64,000 nt of DNA from Gilliamella sp. ESL0405 (GCF_019469205.1 NZ_CP048265.1:1116001-1180000), one strand, 5' to 3'. Shown: positions 26,928 to 38,200, numbered from the stretch's first letter. The notes: a model not told the origin generated them from the sequence alone. Numbers and translations: made by a program.

Positions 26928-28317
26928 AATTATATCATTTCGCTTACCACTTATTGTATGCCTACTTACTTGTGGGCTACTTTACTGTTTTAGTTATCTT
27001 ATCGAACGCTCTTTTGAGAAGTTTTCGATTCAACAAAATGTGACTGAATTAAATTCGGTTATTACTTCAGTTGAGCGAGAATTGACTTACTATTCTCCCG
27101 CTGATAATCGTGATGAGTTTTTCCAAAATCTGTTGTTAATTTTGACAGGTCACCATCATCTGTTTGTCTATATTTTAGATGATTCGGGAAAAATTGTTTA
27201 TCGAACACGCGGCCCTAATCTGGCAATCGCTTTATCACAACGTGAATTCGAACGGATTATTGCCGAAAATAGTACCGCCATTTGGAATGTCGATAAATCA
27301 TCTTACCGCATTGCTGCTTCAAGGGTTATGGTAGATGAAGGTAAACAGTTTACCACTATTGTTGCCGTTGGACGTGATTTGCAACTCGAGTTTATTTATC
27401 GCTTGCGCATTGGTTTAGGTATACTTATTGCAATTGCGTGTGTTTTGGCGTTAATTGGATCGCTAATCTCTATTTATTACACCCAAAAACCGATTAACCG
27501 ATTAATTAAGAAAATTGAGCGAATTAACTTAAAAAGCCTTAATTATCGAATCTCTACCGCCTCTGTGCCAACCAAATATGTGAGTTTAGTGAAAGCATTT
27601 AATAAGATGCTCAGCCGTATGGAAGATGTATTTCATCGGCAACGTAATTTCACAGCAGATATTGCTCATGAGATGCGTACACCAATTACTAATTTAACAA
27701 CCCAAACACAAATTGTTTTAAATAATGCTCGCTCTACAGAAGAGTACCGAGAGATTTTATACTCTAATTTAGAAGAGTATGAAAAAATGTCACAAATGAT
27801 ATCCGATATGCTGTTCTTAGCGCAGGCAGATAACCGCCAACTAGTGCCAAATCTGATCGATATTGATATTCATCAGATGTTGACGATGATGTGTGAATAC
27901 TTTGAACCGTTAACCGACGAGAAAAATATCACTATCGATTTGGAAGGTCAGTGTGCTCATATTCAAGGTGATAAGATGATGTTAGGGCGAGCGATTAGTA
28001 ATATTCTATCCAACGCTATTCGTTATACACCTGAAAACGAAACAATCCGAATAAGCTTGAGTCAAGTGACGCAAAAGCGAATAAAAATTATTATTTCTAA
28101 CCCCGGTAAAAAGATCGACAGTCGCCATTTACCGCACCTTTTCGACCGATTTTATCGTGTGGATGAATCACGTCATCGTAGCGGTAATGATTCATCCGGA
28201 GCGGGGATTGGGCTTGCGATCGTTAAATCGATTATTGAAACCCATAAAGGCTCGATTTATGTTGAATCGGACGATCAATCAACCCGCTTTGTGATTAATT
28301 TGCCAACGGCTATTTAA
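26905..28317 (+). CDS. cusS: two-component sensor histidine kinase CusS
   Basis: A 470-residue membrane kinase: TM1 at residues ~12-30, a periplasmic sensor domain to ~170, TM2 ~172-192, HAMP, the phospho-acceptor His in [16 protein letters not shown], and the ATPase with NAIRY and [11 protein letters not shown]. The cytoplasmic half is very like E. coli CusS. The sensor domain is shorter and lacks the His/Met-rich metal loop of E. coli; a GHHHLF patch near residue 82 is what remains, so the ligand may differ. It overlaps cusR by 23 bases; an ATG at 26914 is an equally possible start. Confidence 0.88.
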   Translation: MYWMKQSKIISFRLPLIVCLLTCGLLYCFSYLIERSFEKFSIQQNVTELNSVITSVERELTYYSPADNRDEFFQNLLLILTGHHHLFVYILDDSGKIVYRTRGPNLAIALSQREFERIIAENSTAIWNVDKSSYRIAASRVMVDEGKQFTTIVAVGRDLQLEFIYRLRIGLGILIAIACVLALIGSLISIYYTQKPINRLIKKIERINLKSLNYRISTASVPTKYVSLVKAFNKMLSRMEDVFHRQRNFTADIAHEMRTPITNLTTQTQIVLNNARSTEEYREILYSNLEEYEKMSQMISDMLFLAQADNRQLVPNLIDIDIHQMLTMMCEYFEPLTDEKNITIDLEGQCAHIQGDKMMLGRAISNILSNAIRYTPENETIRISLSQVTQKRIKIIISNPGKKIDSRHLPHLFDRFYRVDESRHRSGNDSSGAGIGLAIVKSIIETHKGSIYVESDDQSTRFVINLPTAI

Positions 28318-28510
28318 CATCAAAATCACTAATTAATAGATTAGCTGCTGCATAAGCAGCTTTATCTTTTAATTCTTGGGGAACGTGCTCGTTACGCACT
28401 ACTTCATCAAGAACTTGCATCACGGCACCTAGCGCATCATCAATATAACCGAGTTCGTTACTTCCAATTTGTGCATATTTTTGACGAATTGTTTCATGAT
28501 ACTGATTCAT
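28310..28510 (-). CDS. yaeP: YaeP family protein
   Basis: A 66-residue protein, the exact length of E. coli YaeP, with the shared stretches IRQKYAQI, LGYIDDALG and KAAYAAANLLISD. Function unknown. Its stop overlaps the convergent end of cusS by 8 bases, and it lies downstream of the waa genes on their strand, so it may be read with them. Confidence 0.88.
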   Translation of the reverse strand: MNQYHETIRQKYAQIGSNELGYIDDALGAVMQVLDEVVRNEHVPQELKDKAAYAAANLLISDFDVK

Positions 28511-28554
28511 TTAACTTTATCCTTTAATGTGTAAATTTGTCTTTCAAACATTGA

Positions 28555-29517
28555 TTATAAAAAGTGAGCCAATTTTTCATAAACTTGATTAGCGGTAATG
28601 CTTTGCATGCTTTTATCAGCGGAAATTATGCTGTGTTGATTTTTACCGTACCCACCAATTAGCTTAGGATCGGTTTGACCAAATAAGGTGATATTGGGTC
28701 TATCTAACGCCGCTGTTAAATGGCTCAATCCAGTATCAACCGATACTACTGCTTTTGCACCTGCGATGATAGTTGCAATTTCATCTAAGGCGAGTTTTGG
28801 CAATACTTGCACATGTTGAAAACCTTTAGCCAGCCTCAGTGCACGCTGCTCTTCATGCGGCGCACCCCATGGTAGTTTAATGGTTAATCCGGTTGGTTCA
28901 ATTTGTTTAATTAATTCTCGCCATGCATCTTCTGTCCAATGTTTTTCATCACGAGTGGTGGCATGGAGAAATACCAGATATTGCATAGCGTCTTCTGGTA
29001 GCACCTGAGTAAAATGACGAGCAATAGCATAATCGCCGGTGTGGTTAGGGAAGGTATAATTTAAACTTTTAGCAAACAGTAACCTAACTCGCTCAATGGC
29101 ATGCATCTGTTTGGGGACATGATGTTTAACATCATAAAACCAACTGGCAATAGGCTCTTTGATACTCTGACGATCTAAGCCATGTTTGATTCCACGGGCT
29201 TTACGAGTAATCAAAAAGGCACTTTTTATTAATCCTTGGGCATCGATGATACAATCATATTGTTGCTGGCGAAGTTGCTGGATAAATTGATGACGCTCTT
29301 TACGGACAGGGCGAGAAAACCAATTCTTTCGCCAGCGTCTGATTGCTACCGGTATGACCGTGTCAACCGCAAAATGCCAGCTAGGAATTTGGGCAAAATT
29401 TTCCTCAACAACCCAATCAAACGTGATATTGGGTATATGGTTTGCTGCATCGGTTAAGGCGGGTAAAGTGTGAAGCACATCACCCATTGAAGATGTTTTA
29501 ACGACCAGTACACGCAT
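28555..29517 (-). CDS. waaC: lipopolysaccharide heptosyltransferase I
   Basis: A GT9-family enzyme that adds the first heptose to Kdo2-lipid A at the inner face of the inner membrane. The 320 residues show the N-terminal VVKTSSMGDVLHTLPA motif and the donor-site stretch VSVDTGLSHLTAALDRPNITLFG. It is the last gene of the hldD-waaF-waaC unit, 2 bases after waaF, as in E. coli. Full length and intact. Confidence 0.94.
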   Translation of the reverse strand: MRVLVVKTSSMGDVLHTLPALTDAANHIPNITFDWVVEENFAQIPSWHFAVDTVIPVAIRRWRKNWFSRPVRKERHQFIQQLRQQQYDCIIDAQGLIKSAFLITRKARGIKHGLDRQSIKEPIASWFYDVKHHVPKQMHAIERVRLLFAKSLNYTFPNHTGDYAIARHFTQVLPEDAMQYLVFLHATTRDEKHWTEDAWRELIKQIEPTGLTIKLPWGAPHEEQRALRLAKGFQHVQVLPKLALDEIATIIAGAKAVVSVDTGLSHLTAALDRPNITLFGQTDPKLIGGYGKNQHSIISADKSMQSITANQVYEKLAHFL

Positions 29518-29519
29518 AA

Positions 29520-30566
29520 TTAATTACTCTTTTCACAGCGGACAATTAGCTTCATTAAACTTTCAAACACTTGATCGGGTTTAATATCTATCAAGCTTTG
29601 ATGATATCCCTGTTCCGCATCACCTCGACGAACTCGGTGATAACCGGTAATTAACCGAATCACTTCAGCCTTATTTGACAATGGTGGCGTAAAATCCGGA
29701 CTGCTTGGGCCATACAGCGCTACAAGCGGTCTATCAAGGGCTGCGGCAACGTGCATTAATCCTGAATCATTGGTTACCACTGCTTTACAAGCAGCAATTA
29801 GATTTATGGCCTGATCTAATTGAGTCTTTCCGGCTAGGTTAATGCATTGATCGCTGTGAGTCATTTTTGCCATAATCTGTTCACCGACTTGGCGATCATT
29901 GGCCGAACCAAAAATTAACACTTTAGCATGCTGTTTAACGATCATATCAGCAAGCGTTGCATAATGATAATCCGGCCAGCGCTTGGCTGGTCCAAATTCA
30001 GCCCCAGGACAAAAACCTATCAAAGGGGCATCTTGCGGGATATCAAAAGCGGTTAACGTTTCTAAAATTTCCGGCATGGTGACTTGCAGTTTAGGCCACA
30101 GTATAGGTTGAGGAATATCTTTAGCTGAGTGCATCTCTTGCTTTGGATAGGCAAGGGCAACATAGCGCTCAACCATTAACGGATAAGCTTGCTTATTTAA
30201 TTTACGAAGATCGTTGAGTAATCCGTAGCGCATTTCACCTTTCCAGCCTGTGCGTTTAGGAATTTTGGCAAAATAGGGGATCAAAGCAGATTTAAATGAA
30301 TTAGGTAAAACGATAGCCTGTTGGTAATGATTTTCCCGTAGCGATTTGCCTAATTGATAACGCTTAGATAAAGCAAATTCACCATGACCTAGCGGCATGG
30401 CAATAGCTTGGCTAACTTCCGGCATTTTAGCTAATAAAGCTCGGCACCATGAAGGCGCCATAACGTCAATTTCAATATCGGGGTTAAGCTGTTTTAATGT
30501 TCGATATAAACTTTGCGACATCATCATATCGCCAACCCATGAAGGACCAATAATGAGAGTTTTCAT
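29520..30566 (-). CDS. waaF: lipopolysaccharide heptosyltransferase II
   Basis: Adds the second heptose of the LPS inner core. The 348-residue GT9 enzyme opens with ILIGPSWVGDMMMSQSLY-like sequence and has GAEFGPAKRWP and NDSGLMHVAAAL donor-binding motifs. It sits 11 bases after hldD and 2 before waaC, so the three are cotranscribed and supply and use ADP-heptose in one pathway. Confidence 0.94.
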   Translation of the reverse strand: MKTLIIGPSWVGDMMMSQSLYRTLKQLNPDIEIDVMAPSWCRALLAKMPEVSQAIAMPLGHGEFALSKRYQLGKSLRENHYQQAIVLPNSFKSALIPYFAKIPKRTGWKGEMRYGLLNDLRKLNKQAYPLMVERYVALAYPKQEMHSAKDIPQPILWPKLQVTMPEILETLTAFDIPQDAPLIGFCPGAEFGPAKRWPDYHYATLADMIVKQHAKVLIFGSANDRQVGEQIMAKMTHSDQCINLAGKTQLDQAINLIAACKAVVTNDSGLMHVAAALDRPLVALYGPSSPDFTPPLSNKAEVIRLITGYHRVRRGDAEQGYHQSLIDIKPDQVFESLMKLIVRCEKSN

Positions 30567-30577
30567 TTTTTTCCTTT

Positions 30578-31504
30578 TTATTGTTCATTGAGCCATTTCA
30601 TATATTCGGTTGTGCCTTCGGTCACAGTTTTGAATTTTATTTGACAACCTGCTTGTCGGAATTTAGTTAAATCAGCTTGAGTAAAGGTTTGGTAACGTCC
30701 TTTTAACTGCTCAGGGAAGGGAATATACTCAATTTCGCCTGTTTGATGATAACTCATAACAGCATCTGCTACGGATTGGAAAGATTCCGCTTGACCGGTA
30801 CCGCAATTGAAAATCCCGGATACTTGATTTTTCCAGAACCATAAATTGACATCAACCACATCACCAACATAAATGAAGTCACGTTTAAAGTTATCGCTAC
30901 CGGCAAATAGTTTGGGTTTTTCACCCTTTTTCAATTGCTCATTGAGATGAAAAGCCACGCTTGCCATACTGCCTTTATGAGTTTCACGCGGTCCGTAAAC
31001 ATTGAAATAGCGAAAACCACAAACTTGCGATGTGGCTTGCGGTAAAATCTCTCTGACATATTGGTCAAATAAAAATTTAGAGTAACCATATACATTTAGT
31101 GGTTTTTCGTAGGCTCGCTCTTCAATAAAGTTATCACTACGACCGCCATAAGTTGCCGCTGATGAAGCATAAAGAAATGGGATATTGAAATCTAAACAGT
31201 AGTGTAAGAGATCTTTGGAATAGCTGTAATTGTTTTCCATCATGAATTTTCCGTCCCACTCAGTGGTTGATGAGCAAGCGCCTTGATGAAAAATAACATC
31301 GATATCAAGATTTTCATTAGAGATGATTGCAGAAATAAACTCATCTTTGTCCATGTAATCAGCGATGTCTAAATCAGCTAAGTTTGCAAATTTAGTTCCG
31401 TCAGTTAAGTCATCGACAACTAAAATATCTTTATGTCCAATACTATTTAAACCTTTAACAATATTGCTTCCAATAAAACCTGCACCGCCAGTGACAACAA
31501 TCAT
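30578..31504 (-). CDS. hldD: ADP-L-glycero-D-manno-heptose 6-epimerase
   Basis: HldD (RfaD) makes the ADP-heptose used by WaaC and WaaF. A 308-residue short-chain dehydrogenase fold: NADP-binding [12 protein letters not shown] at the N-terminus, the catalytic S in ASSAATYG and the YxxxK in YGYSKFLFD. First gene of the heptose unit. AGGTAGT precedes the ATG. The 260-base gap to cmoM shows only short imperfect dyads. Confidence 0.95.
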   Translation of the reverse strand: MIVVTGGAGFIGSNIVKGLNSIGHKDILVVDDLTDGTKFANLADLDIADYMDKDEFISAIISNENLDIDVIFHQGACSSTTEWDGKFMMENNYSYSKDLLHYCLDFNIPFLYASSAATYGGRSDNFIEERAYEKPLNVYGYSKFLFDQYVREILPQATSQVCGFRYFNVYGPRETHKGSMASVAFHLNEQLKKGEKPKLFAGSDNFKRDFIYVGDVVDVNLWFWKNQVSGIFNCGTGQAESFQSVADAVMSYHQTGEIEYIPFPEQLKGRYQTFTQADLTKFRQAGCQIKFKTVTEGTTEYMKWLNEQ

Positions 31505-31766
31505 AATTACTACCTTTAAACGAATTAAATTTAATGCCTCTATAATACCGATTTATGACAAAATTTTCGAGTGTTCATTTAGATGCATATTGTTTTTTAT
31601 CCGTTTTGAGAATAATTAATTACCATTGTTTGGTAGTAAGCGGTTAATTGCTATTTTTTATATCGATTAATTCATGCTTTTAGCGATGTTTATCAAAAAT
31701 AGATGCAATGTAGAAAAATGGGTTGGGTAAAGAGATTGTCGTTTAAAACTCTCTCTTTTATTGAAA

Positions 31767-32543
31767 TTACTCATTATTATGTTTTGCAGTTAATAAAATG
31801 TATCTTGCTAAACTAAGATAGGGTTCGGTTTGACAATACTGTTTTTCAAGCGCTAATAGTTGGTCAAAGTGTGTTTCAGACTTGCTTTTATTGATTAAAT
31901 AATCATGAAAAACCCGGATGCCAATTTTATTTGTTATGGTAAAGTTAAGATCGGTTAACCAGGTATAAACTTCAGTTGGCTTTCTTGGAAAATCCGGCGA
32001 TAAGGTCTTTTTTTTGCGTTTAGCTAAACCTGCTTGAGTATAACCAAAATTACCCAGTGTCACCGTTTTAAATAACAGTGCATCATAATTATAAAACATT
32101 AACGATAAGTAACCGTCAGCTTTTAAATGTCTTTTTAAGGCGTTAATGACAGTTATTGGCTCAGCTACCCATTCTAAAACTGCATGGCAAATCACTAGGT
32201 CAAATTGTTCATCTGTCACTTGGTCAAGCGTTTGTATGGCACTATGTATACACGTTATCGGTAAGTTTTCCGCTATCGCGGTTTGTTTTGTCTGTTCAAG
32301 CATATGCGCTGAAATGTCACACAAGGTAATTTGATGCCCCAGTCTGGCAAGCTTACAAGCAATTTGTCCCTGCCCACCACCAGCATCAAGGATCTTTAGT
32401 GGTTTTTTAACACTACAGTCTGCTAAGATCTGTTCAAGTTCTTGCCAGACTATCGCCTCACGTATTTTACCTTTAGTTGTACCATAAATATTTTGTGCAA
32501 ATTTAGCACTGATATCGTCAAAATTTCTATCTTGCTTATTCAT
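31767..32543 (-). CDS. cmoM: tRNA U34 5-carboxymethoxy methyltransferase CmoM
   Basis: CmoM methylates cmo5U34 to mcmo5U in several tRNAs. The 258-residue SAM-dependent enzyme follows E. coli CmoM (formerly SmtA): DRNFDDISAKFAQNIYGTTKG at the N-terminus, SAM motif LDAGGGQGQIACKLA, and the Arg-rich KRKKKTLSPDFPR loop. It starts 3 bases after plsC ends, so the two genes form a unit. Confidence 0.92.
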   Translation of the reverse strand: MNKQDRNFDDISAKFAQNIYGTTKGKIREAIVWQELEQILADCSVKKPLKILDAGGGQGQIACKLARLGHQITLCDISAHMLEQTKQTAIAENLPITCIHSAIQTLDQVTDEQFDLVICHAVLEWVAEPITVINALKRHLKADGYLSLMFYNYDALLFKTVTLGNFGYTQAGLAKRKKKTLSPDFPRKPTEVYTWLTDLNFTITNKIGIRVFHDYLINKSKSETHFDQLLALEKQYCQTEPYLSLARYILLTAKHNNE

Positions 32544-32546
32544 ACG

Positions 32547-33278
32547 TTAGTTTTGATTATTCAGCTTTTGTACTTGCGCATTGATTTGCGATAATTTTTC
32601 AGACATTAATTGATAACACTGTTCCATTAAGGCACGAGTATCGTCTTTTTGAAGGTTTTTGGTTTCAATCGGATCAAGCATCTCAACAATCACATGTCCG
32701 TTATTTAAACGATTGAGTTTAATTGAATTGGTATCCGACACACAGATTGGCACAATAGGTACACCTGCGGCTATAGCGGCTTTAAATGCGCCTGTTTTAA
32801 AAGGTAACAATCCTCGACCTTGACTTCGAGTCCCTTCGGGAAACATCCAGATAGATATGCCTCGATTGTTGATCTCTTTTACCACTTGGCTAATGGTATC
32901 GTGTGCTTTAGATTTATTATTACGATCAATTAAAATATTACCGGTTAGATAATAAAGTTGCCCAAAAAATGGGATCCATGCCAAACTCTTTTTCCCTACG
33001 GTGACGGTTTTCGGTTGAACGATGTCAGCGGCAACAATCATGTCATAATTATTTTGATGATTGGCAATAAATACACAGCTTCCCATGTTTTGGATATTGG
33101 AATATTGGCGGGTTTCAACTTTAACGCCCAAAATGGGCTTGAAAAAAAAGCTAAATAGATGCGCAAAGCGTGCAACATTTTTTGGATTACGTGGATTAAA
33201 CAGGCAAAAAATAATACCTAAAACACAGATTATCACTCCTAAGATGACAACACTAATTAAGCGAAAAAGAAAAACCAT
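32547..33278 (-). CDS. plsC: 1-acyl-sn-glycerol-3-phosphate acyltransferase
   Basis: Second acylation step of phospholipid synthesis at the inner membrane. The 243-residue protein has an N-terminal membrane segment (residues 3-28), the catalytic HX4D as NHQNNYD and the substrate motif FPEGTRSQGRG. Length equals E. coli PlsC within two residues. Together with pssA in this window it belongs to phospholipid synthesis, but the loci are apart. Confidence 0.93.
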   Translation of the reverse strand: MVFLFRLISVVILGVIICVLGIIFCLFNPRNPKNVARFAHLFSFFFKPILGVKVETRQYSNIQNMGSCVFIANHQNNYDMIVAADIVQPKTVTVGKKSLAWIPFFGQLYYLTGNILIDRNNKSKAHDTISQVVKEINNRGISIWMFPEGTRSQGRGLLPFKTGAFKAAIAAGVPIVPICVSDTNSIKLNRLNNGHVIVEMLDPIETKNLQKDDTRALMEQCYQLMSEKLSQINAQVQKLNNQN

Positions 33279-33368
33279 AATTTACCTCATAAGTTAACTT
33301 AGCGTATTATATACGTAATCAGCATTAATATACAGTTTCCGCTACCGATAACAGCTAAAAGGACGGTT

Positions 33369-34079
33369 ATGCCAAAATCAACAATTATTTGGGATGAAAA
33401 CCAAACCGCAATTTCGACACATTTTGATGATGTCTATTTTAATACCCGTGGCGCAGTAGCCGAAACAAACTATGTTTTTGTTGAAGGAAATAATTTAGTT
33501 GAACGCTTTTTAACGCATCAGTCTGATACATTTATTGTTGGCGAAACCGGTTTTGGTTCTGGCTTGAGTTTTTTGGTACTATCCAAAGCGTTTTTAGCGT
33601 TTAAAAGACAATACCCTAATCACATTCTTCAACAATTGAAATTTTTCAGTGTAGAAAAATATCCATTATCAGCACAAGAGATGCTGCAAATGCATGAAAA
33701 TGTGATAGATGATGACAAGTTAGCGTTACTTGCTAAGCAGTTAAGATCTTATTTATTTCAATCTGAGCCGATTGAGGCGAATATCAGTTTAGCGATTTGT
33801 TATGATGATATTAGCGCCTATCCTGATTTCTTATCAAAATTTAATATACTTGTTGATGCATGGTTTTTTGACGGTTTTTCACCAGCAAAAAATCCTGATA
33901 TGTGGTCACAACATTTATTTCAAGATTGTTTTAAATTAACCCGACCAGCGGGAACTTTTGCAACTTTTACTTCAGCAGGTTTTGTGCGCCGTAATTTAAC
34001 CAATGCAGGTTTTCAAGTATTAAAGCGTAAAGGTTTTGGTATAAAACGTGAAATGTTAGTTGGCGTTAAGTCTTTATAA
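33369..34079 (+). CDS. stand-alone MnmC-type methyltransferase domain (MnmD)
   Basis: The 236 residues match the N-terminal methyltransferase domain of bifunctional MnmC: YFNTRGAVAETNYVF, the SAM site VGETGFGSGLSFL, DAWFFDGFSPAKNPDMW and GFVRRNLTNAGF. MnmC(m) converts nm5s2U34 to mnm5s2U34 in tRNA. The FAD-dependent oxidase half (about 400 residues) that removes the carboxymethyl group in E. coli is absent; the next gene is unrelated. The enzyme may thus act only on nm5U made directly by MnmEG with ammonium, as known for MnmD. Confidence 0.85.
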   Translation: MPKSTIIWDENQTAISTHFDDVYFNTRGAVAETNYVFVEGNNLVERFLTHQSDTFIVGETGFGSGLSFLVLSKAFLAFKRQYPNHILQQLKFFSVEKYPLSAQEMLQMHENVIDDDKLALLAKQLRSYLFQSEPIEANISLAICYDDISAYPDFLSKFNILVDAWFFDGFSPAKNPDMWSQHLFQDCFKLTRPAGTFATFTSAGFVRRNLTNAGFQVLKRKGFGIKREMLVGVKSL

Positions 34080-34201
34080 AATATGCTATAACGATTACGG
34101 AAATTACGGTAAACTTAGCCAATATTGCGATTTTAAATAAACATTTATCATTAATGGAATATAAATTGAGCTTAATTATTAATAAATAATAAGGAGTTAA
34201 G

Positions 34202-35131
34202 ATGAAAATATTAAATACAGTTGTATTTGTTGTTGCTATAGCATTAAGTTTGGCCGGTTGTGAGAAAAAAGATTATGAGTATTATTCAAAAAATCTCGAT
34301 GCTGCTGAAGCAAAAAGAGAAGAGTGTTCCAATGGAATAAGTAAAGCTCAGTTAGAAGGGGATCGCAAAGCATATGATAAATTAATCAATGATGAACAAT
34401 GTATTGCTGCAAAAAACGCAATTATCAACGATAAAAAGTTAAAGGCGCAATTGGAAAGAGAGCGTGAGGAAGCTGAGAAGCAACAAGCACTAGATGCAGC
34501 GAAGGCCATTATAGTAAAAGAAACAGAAGGACTTACTTGGCAACAAACTATAAACGAATATTTGAAGGATGATGAATGCCAAGAATTTACGTTTGGAACT
34601 AGTAGTGCTAAATGTCAAGCTTGGAAGATTATTTATGATGAAAAGGCTCAAGAGGGTAAAGATCAGTTAAAACAGTTATCATTTGATGAAATCAAAGGTG
34701 AAATGCTGTCTTTATGTAAGCTCGATTCTAGAACGAAATCTAACTGTCGTGTAGCTGAACAAGCGTTAGAAGAAAAGGCTACAACTGAATTAGCAAATGA
34801 TGATCTCAAAACCATTGAAGAAAAGGAATCTATTTATTGTTCTGATGATTTGAGATTTTCATCAGTTTGTAGAAGTAGCTGGCAAAAAGCTTGGGCAAAA
34901 CAAAATCAGGAAGTTGTGAAATTTTTTGTTGATAATCAAGCGGAATTTATCAGTACCTATAATGCATGCGTTGATAAAGTCGTGGCTATTGATTCTACCG
35001 TTGATGACTGGTCAAAGAGAATTGAATTAAATCAAAATATTAAAGACAGTTATCCTTGTAGCCAAATAAGAGAAGCTGCTATTAAGCGAGGAATGTCCTA
35101 TACCAATTTTAAAGAGAAAATTAGTAACTAG
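34202..35131 (+). CDS. EexN-like lipoprotein with repeated two-Cys segments
   Basis: A 309-residue predicted lipoprotein: signal peptide and lipobox LAGC with Cys20. Just after, YEYYSKNLDAAEAKREEC...DEQCIAAKNA is the pattern of EexN entry-exclusion lipoproteins of conjugative plasmids. A charged helix follows (residues ~75-100), then at least three degenerate segments each with a Cys pair (DECQ...KCQAW, LCKL...NCRVA, YCSD...VCRSSW). No conjugation genes are near, so exclusion is only a family resemblance. AAGGAG lies 7 bases before the ATG. A strong terminator follows. Confidence 0.7.
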   Translation: MKILNTVVFVVAIALSLAGCEKKDYEYYSKNLDAAEAKREECSNGISKAQLEGDRKAYDKLINDEQCIAAKNAIINDKKLKAQLEREREEAEKQQALDAAKAIIVKETEGLTWQQTINEYLKDDECQEFTFGTSSAKCQAWKIIYDEKAQEGKDQLKQLSFDEIKGEMLSLCKLDSRTKSNCRVAEQALEEKATTELANDDLKTIEEKESIYCSDDLRFSSVCRSSWQKAWAKQNQEVVKFFVDNQAEFISTYNACVDKVVAIDSTVDDWSKRIELNQNIKDSYPCSQIREAAIKRGMSYTNFKEKISN

Positions 35132-35140
35132 GATTCATCT

Positions 35141-35166
35141 AAAACCCCATGTTTAATGGGGTTTTA
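35141..35166. terminator. bidirectional Rho-independent terminator
   Basis: A perfect 10-bp stem AAAACCCCAT/ATGGGGTTTT (35141-35150 with 35156-35165). The flanking A and T runs make it work on both strands: for the lipoprotein gene and, at 120 bases, for tamB. Confidence 0.82.
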
Positions 35167-35285
35167 GATAATAGTAAATAATTGTGATTTGCCTATGTTT
35201 TTGATTGAATGATAAAACATTTATCTTCAGTCCAACCAATCCCAAGTATACTTTCAAGATTAACTAAAATTTTATTTTTACTGAG

Positions 35286-38200
35286 TTAAAAATCAAATTG
35301 GTAAATTAAATCCAATGTTTGAGCAAGACCCGAGGCCGCCTCTAAATATAAGCTAGGCAGAAGTCTATATCTTAAAGTAAATATTGCCAGTGAATCAAAG
35401 ATTCCAACACCATATTTAAGTTGTAAATTAGGTAAAATATAACCACTCACCACAACTTTGGAGTTGTTTCCTGCGCCTTGCGTATCTAACGAAAGATTTT
35501 TAATGCCAAATGCATTACCAATATCACCGATAAACTTACCTGTTTTGGCAGTTCCGAAACCAACTAATAATGCGGTCATCATATCGTTATCACTTTGATC
35601 TGAGCTATCAAGCCCTTGTCCTCGAACCAAATAAGATAAGGCTTCTTGTTGAGACATGGACGGATCGGAAAAGACCTCAATTTTTGGATCTTCTGAAGTG
35701 CCGGTCACGCGTATTCCGGCAGTGATATTATTATTGTCCATAGAGTCGGGATTACGGATTGCCTCAATTTCTAGCATAGCTTGATCAGTTGGGCCTGAGA
35801 AGGTAATAATGCCTTTGCGGATAATCAAATCTTGTCCATAAGCATGAAAGCGACCAGTTGGAACTAATATTTCACCATGTAAATCTAAACCTTTATTGGT
35901 TTGGGTTGCAATTAAATTGCCTTTTAACGAGGCATTTAAACCAAAGGCATCGACGGTTACTTTATCGCCAATGTTGATTTCAAGATGACTATTTATTTTC
36001 ATACCAAATTTTTGTGGTTCGATTTGCTTATAGTTTTTATCCAGCATGACTTCATCCGGTGAAACATCAATACTTGACGGTGGCAGTGATTCAACCGTGA
36101 TTTTTCCTTTAGGAATGGTGACCTTTCCTAGTAAAGTTAACTCGTCTTGATTAGCATTGATTTTTATATCTGGTATGACAGTCATTACAATCATTGGCGG
36201 TACGGTTACTTCCATAGCCGCACCGTTGACAACTAAGCTTGCTTGCCATTTATTCAAAGTGTTCCAACTGGCTTGACCATTAAGATTAATGTTACCTGCT
36301 TTTGTGGTTAAGTGACCTTTTAAGGTTGATGATTTGCCGTTAAAGTCGATATCAACAATAGCGGATTTAACATCGACAGGTAGTTGGCTGGATTTGATTT
36401 CGATATGTTTTAAGTTAATTCCACCATTTAAGTAAGGATCATTAAGTGTTCCGGAAAATTTAACAACCCCATTAATGGCACCTTTGGCATAATCATTCTT
36501 ATCAAGTAGCGGGTTTATAATCGCCAGAGCCAAATTATTAATCGCTAATTGACCACTAAGCCTTTTTTGTTGCATCGGGTCGCTAATGGTGAGATCACCA
36601 CTGATTTTACCTAGTTGATTCAACCCAAAATTCCAATCGACTTTCGCTTGTTGTTCATTAAATTCAGCATTGATGTTAAACAGATTAAAAGGGATAGGTA
36701 GTGCTTGATTGGTAATCATCTGCTTAACAAAAACTTTATTGCTGTTGATGTTGGCTTTGATATTCGGTATGGAACTACTGTTGTTAAAATTAATTTTTAC
36801 CGTACCATTGATATAGCCTTCTAATTTGGTTTCACCGTCATTCGGGATGGGTAATCGAGTTAAGTCGATATCTTTAAGAGTAATACTTGTATCGGTGTTA
36901 GGGGCGATGATTAATGGTTTATCCAGACAGATTGTTGAATTGTTGTTTCGCCAACAATGCGCGCCAATTGTAGGTACCTGTTTAGTTAAATCATAAGATA
37001 GCGGTAATGTATGGGTTAAATGCCACTGGTTGTTATCGCCTAACTTTAATAAAGCTTGTGGTAGATCGCCTGTCCATTTAGTGCGTTCATGATTAATTTG
37101 ACCGGTTAATGAGGTGGAAAATGATGCTGGCGTTCCGTTAAGATCAACCGTTAATGTGTGCCGGCTTTCATTCCCTGAAAGTTCGATAGTGGCTTTTTTG
37201 ATCGTTTCATTGGCGAGTTCAATGCCTTGTCCTAGTAGTTTTATCTCACCACTAATCTGATTTTGATATTGTACTTTACCGATAAGGTTAGCTTTAGCAA
37301 CAGATAGATTATTTAAACTTAAGCTATTAACATTTAAGTTGGTCATAATCATTGGCGCAGTGGCGGTACCACTCATTTTTATGTTGCCTTCGATTGAGCC
37401 GTTGATATCATCTACCAAAAGCGATAATGACGCCAAGTTCAGTTTAGCATTTAAATTGCCTTTATCTGATGAGCCATCGATATTGATCTGATTTTTGCCC
37501 CAATTTATTGCTAAATTGTTTGCAGATATGGCATTATTTGAGTTGGCAAAAATATTACCACTAGCGGTGAAAGGCGCTTGTTTAATACTGCCTTTTAATT
37601 GCAATTGTGGCAGATTTAATTGCCATGTATCACCAGCTAACATACCGTTGGTTTTAACTTGACCGGCAATGCGAATAGAGTAGGTCGGGTATTGTTTGGT
37701 TAAATCAACATTATTTATTTGGACATTTGCATCCCATTTCAACGCCTGTTGCCAATCAATCTGACCAGATGCAGTAACTTCACCTTGTGGCAATTTAATA
37801 TTCGCATGATCGAAGGTAGCGGATTGATTAGTACCATTACCGGCAATATCAAAACTTGTGTCGGGTAGGTTTTCACCTTCAACTGTGGCTTTAGCTGCTA
37901 AAGTATATTGTTGGACATTGCCGTCAATGCCAAAATCAAACTGATTTAATTGATATTGTGCTTTACCTTCAATTGGCCACTGAATATGATTACCAGTTAC
38001 TTTAGCCATCACCGGTAAATATTTCTCAATAAAATTGATATGGCCATTTAATGTAATTTGATTCAAGCCTTCTATTTGTGTATTGGTATCGAGTTGACCA
38101 AGTAAATGACCAGCAATCTGACTATTTAAATGATTTTGTTCTGTATCAGCTTTGATTAATGCTTTAAGTGGCCAATCATCGCCAAGTGTTATATCGCCAG

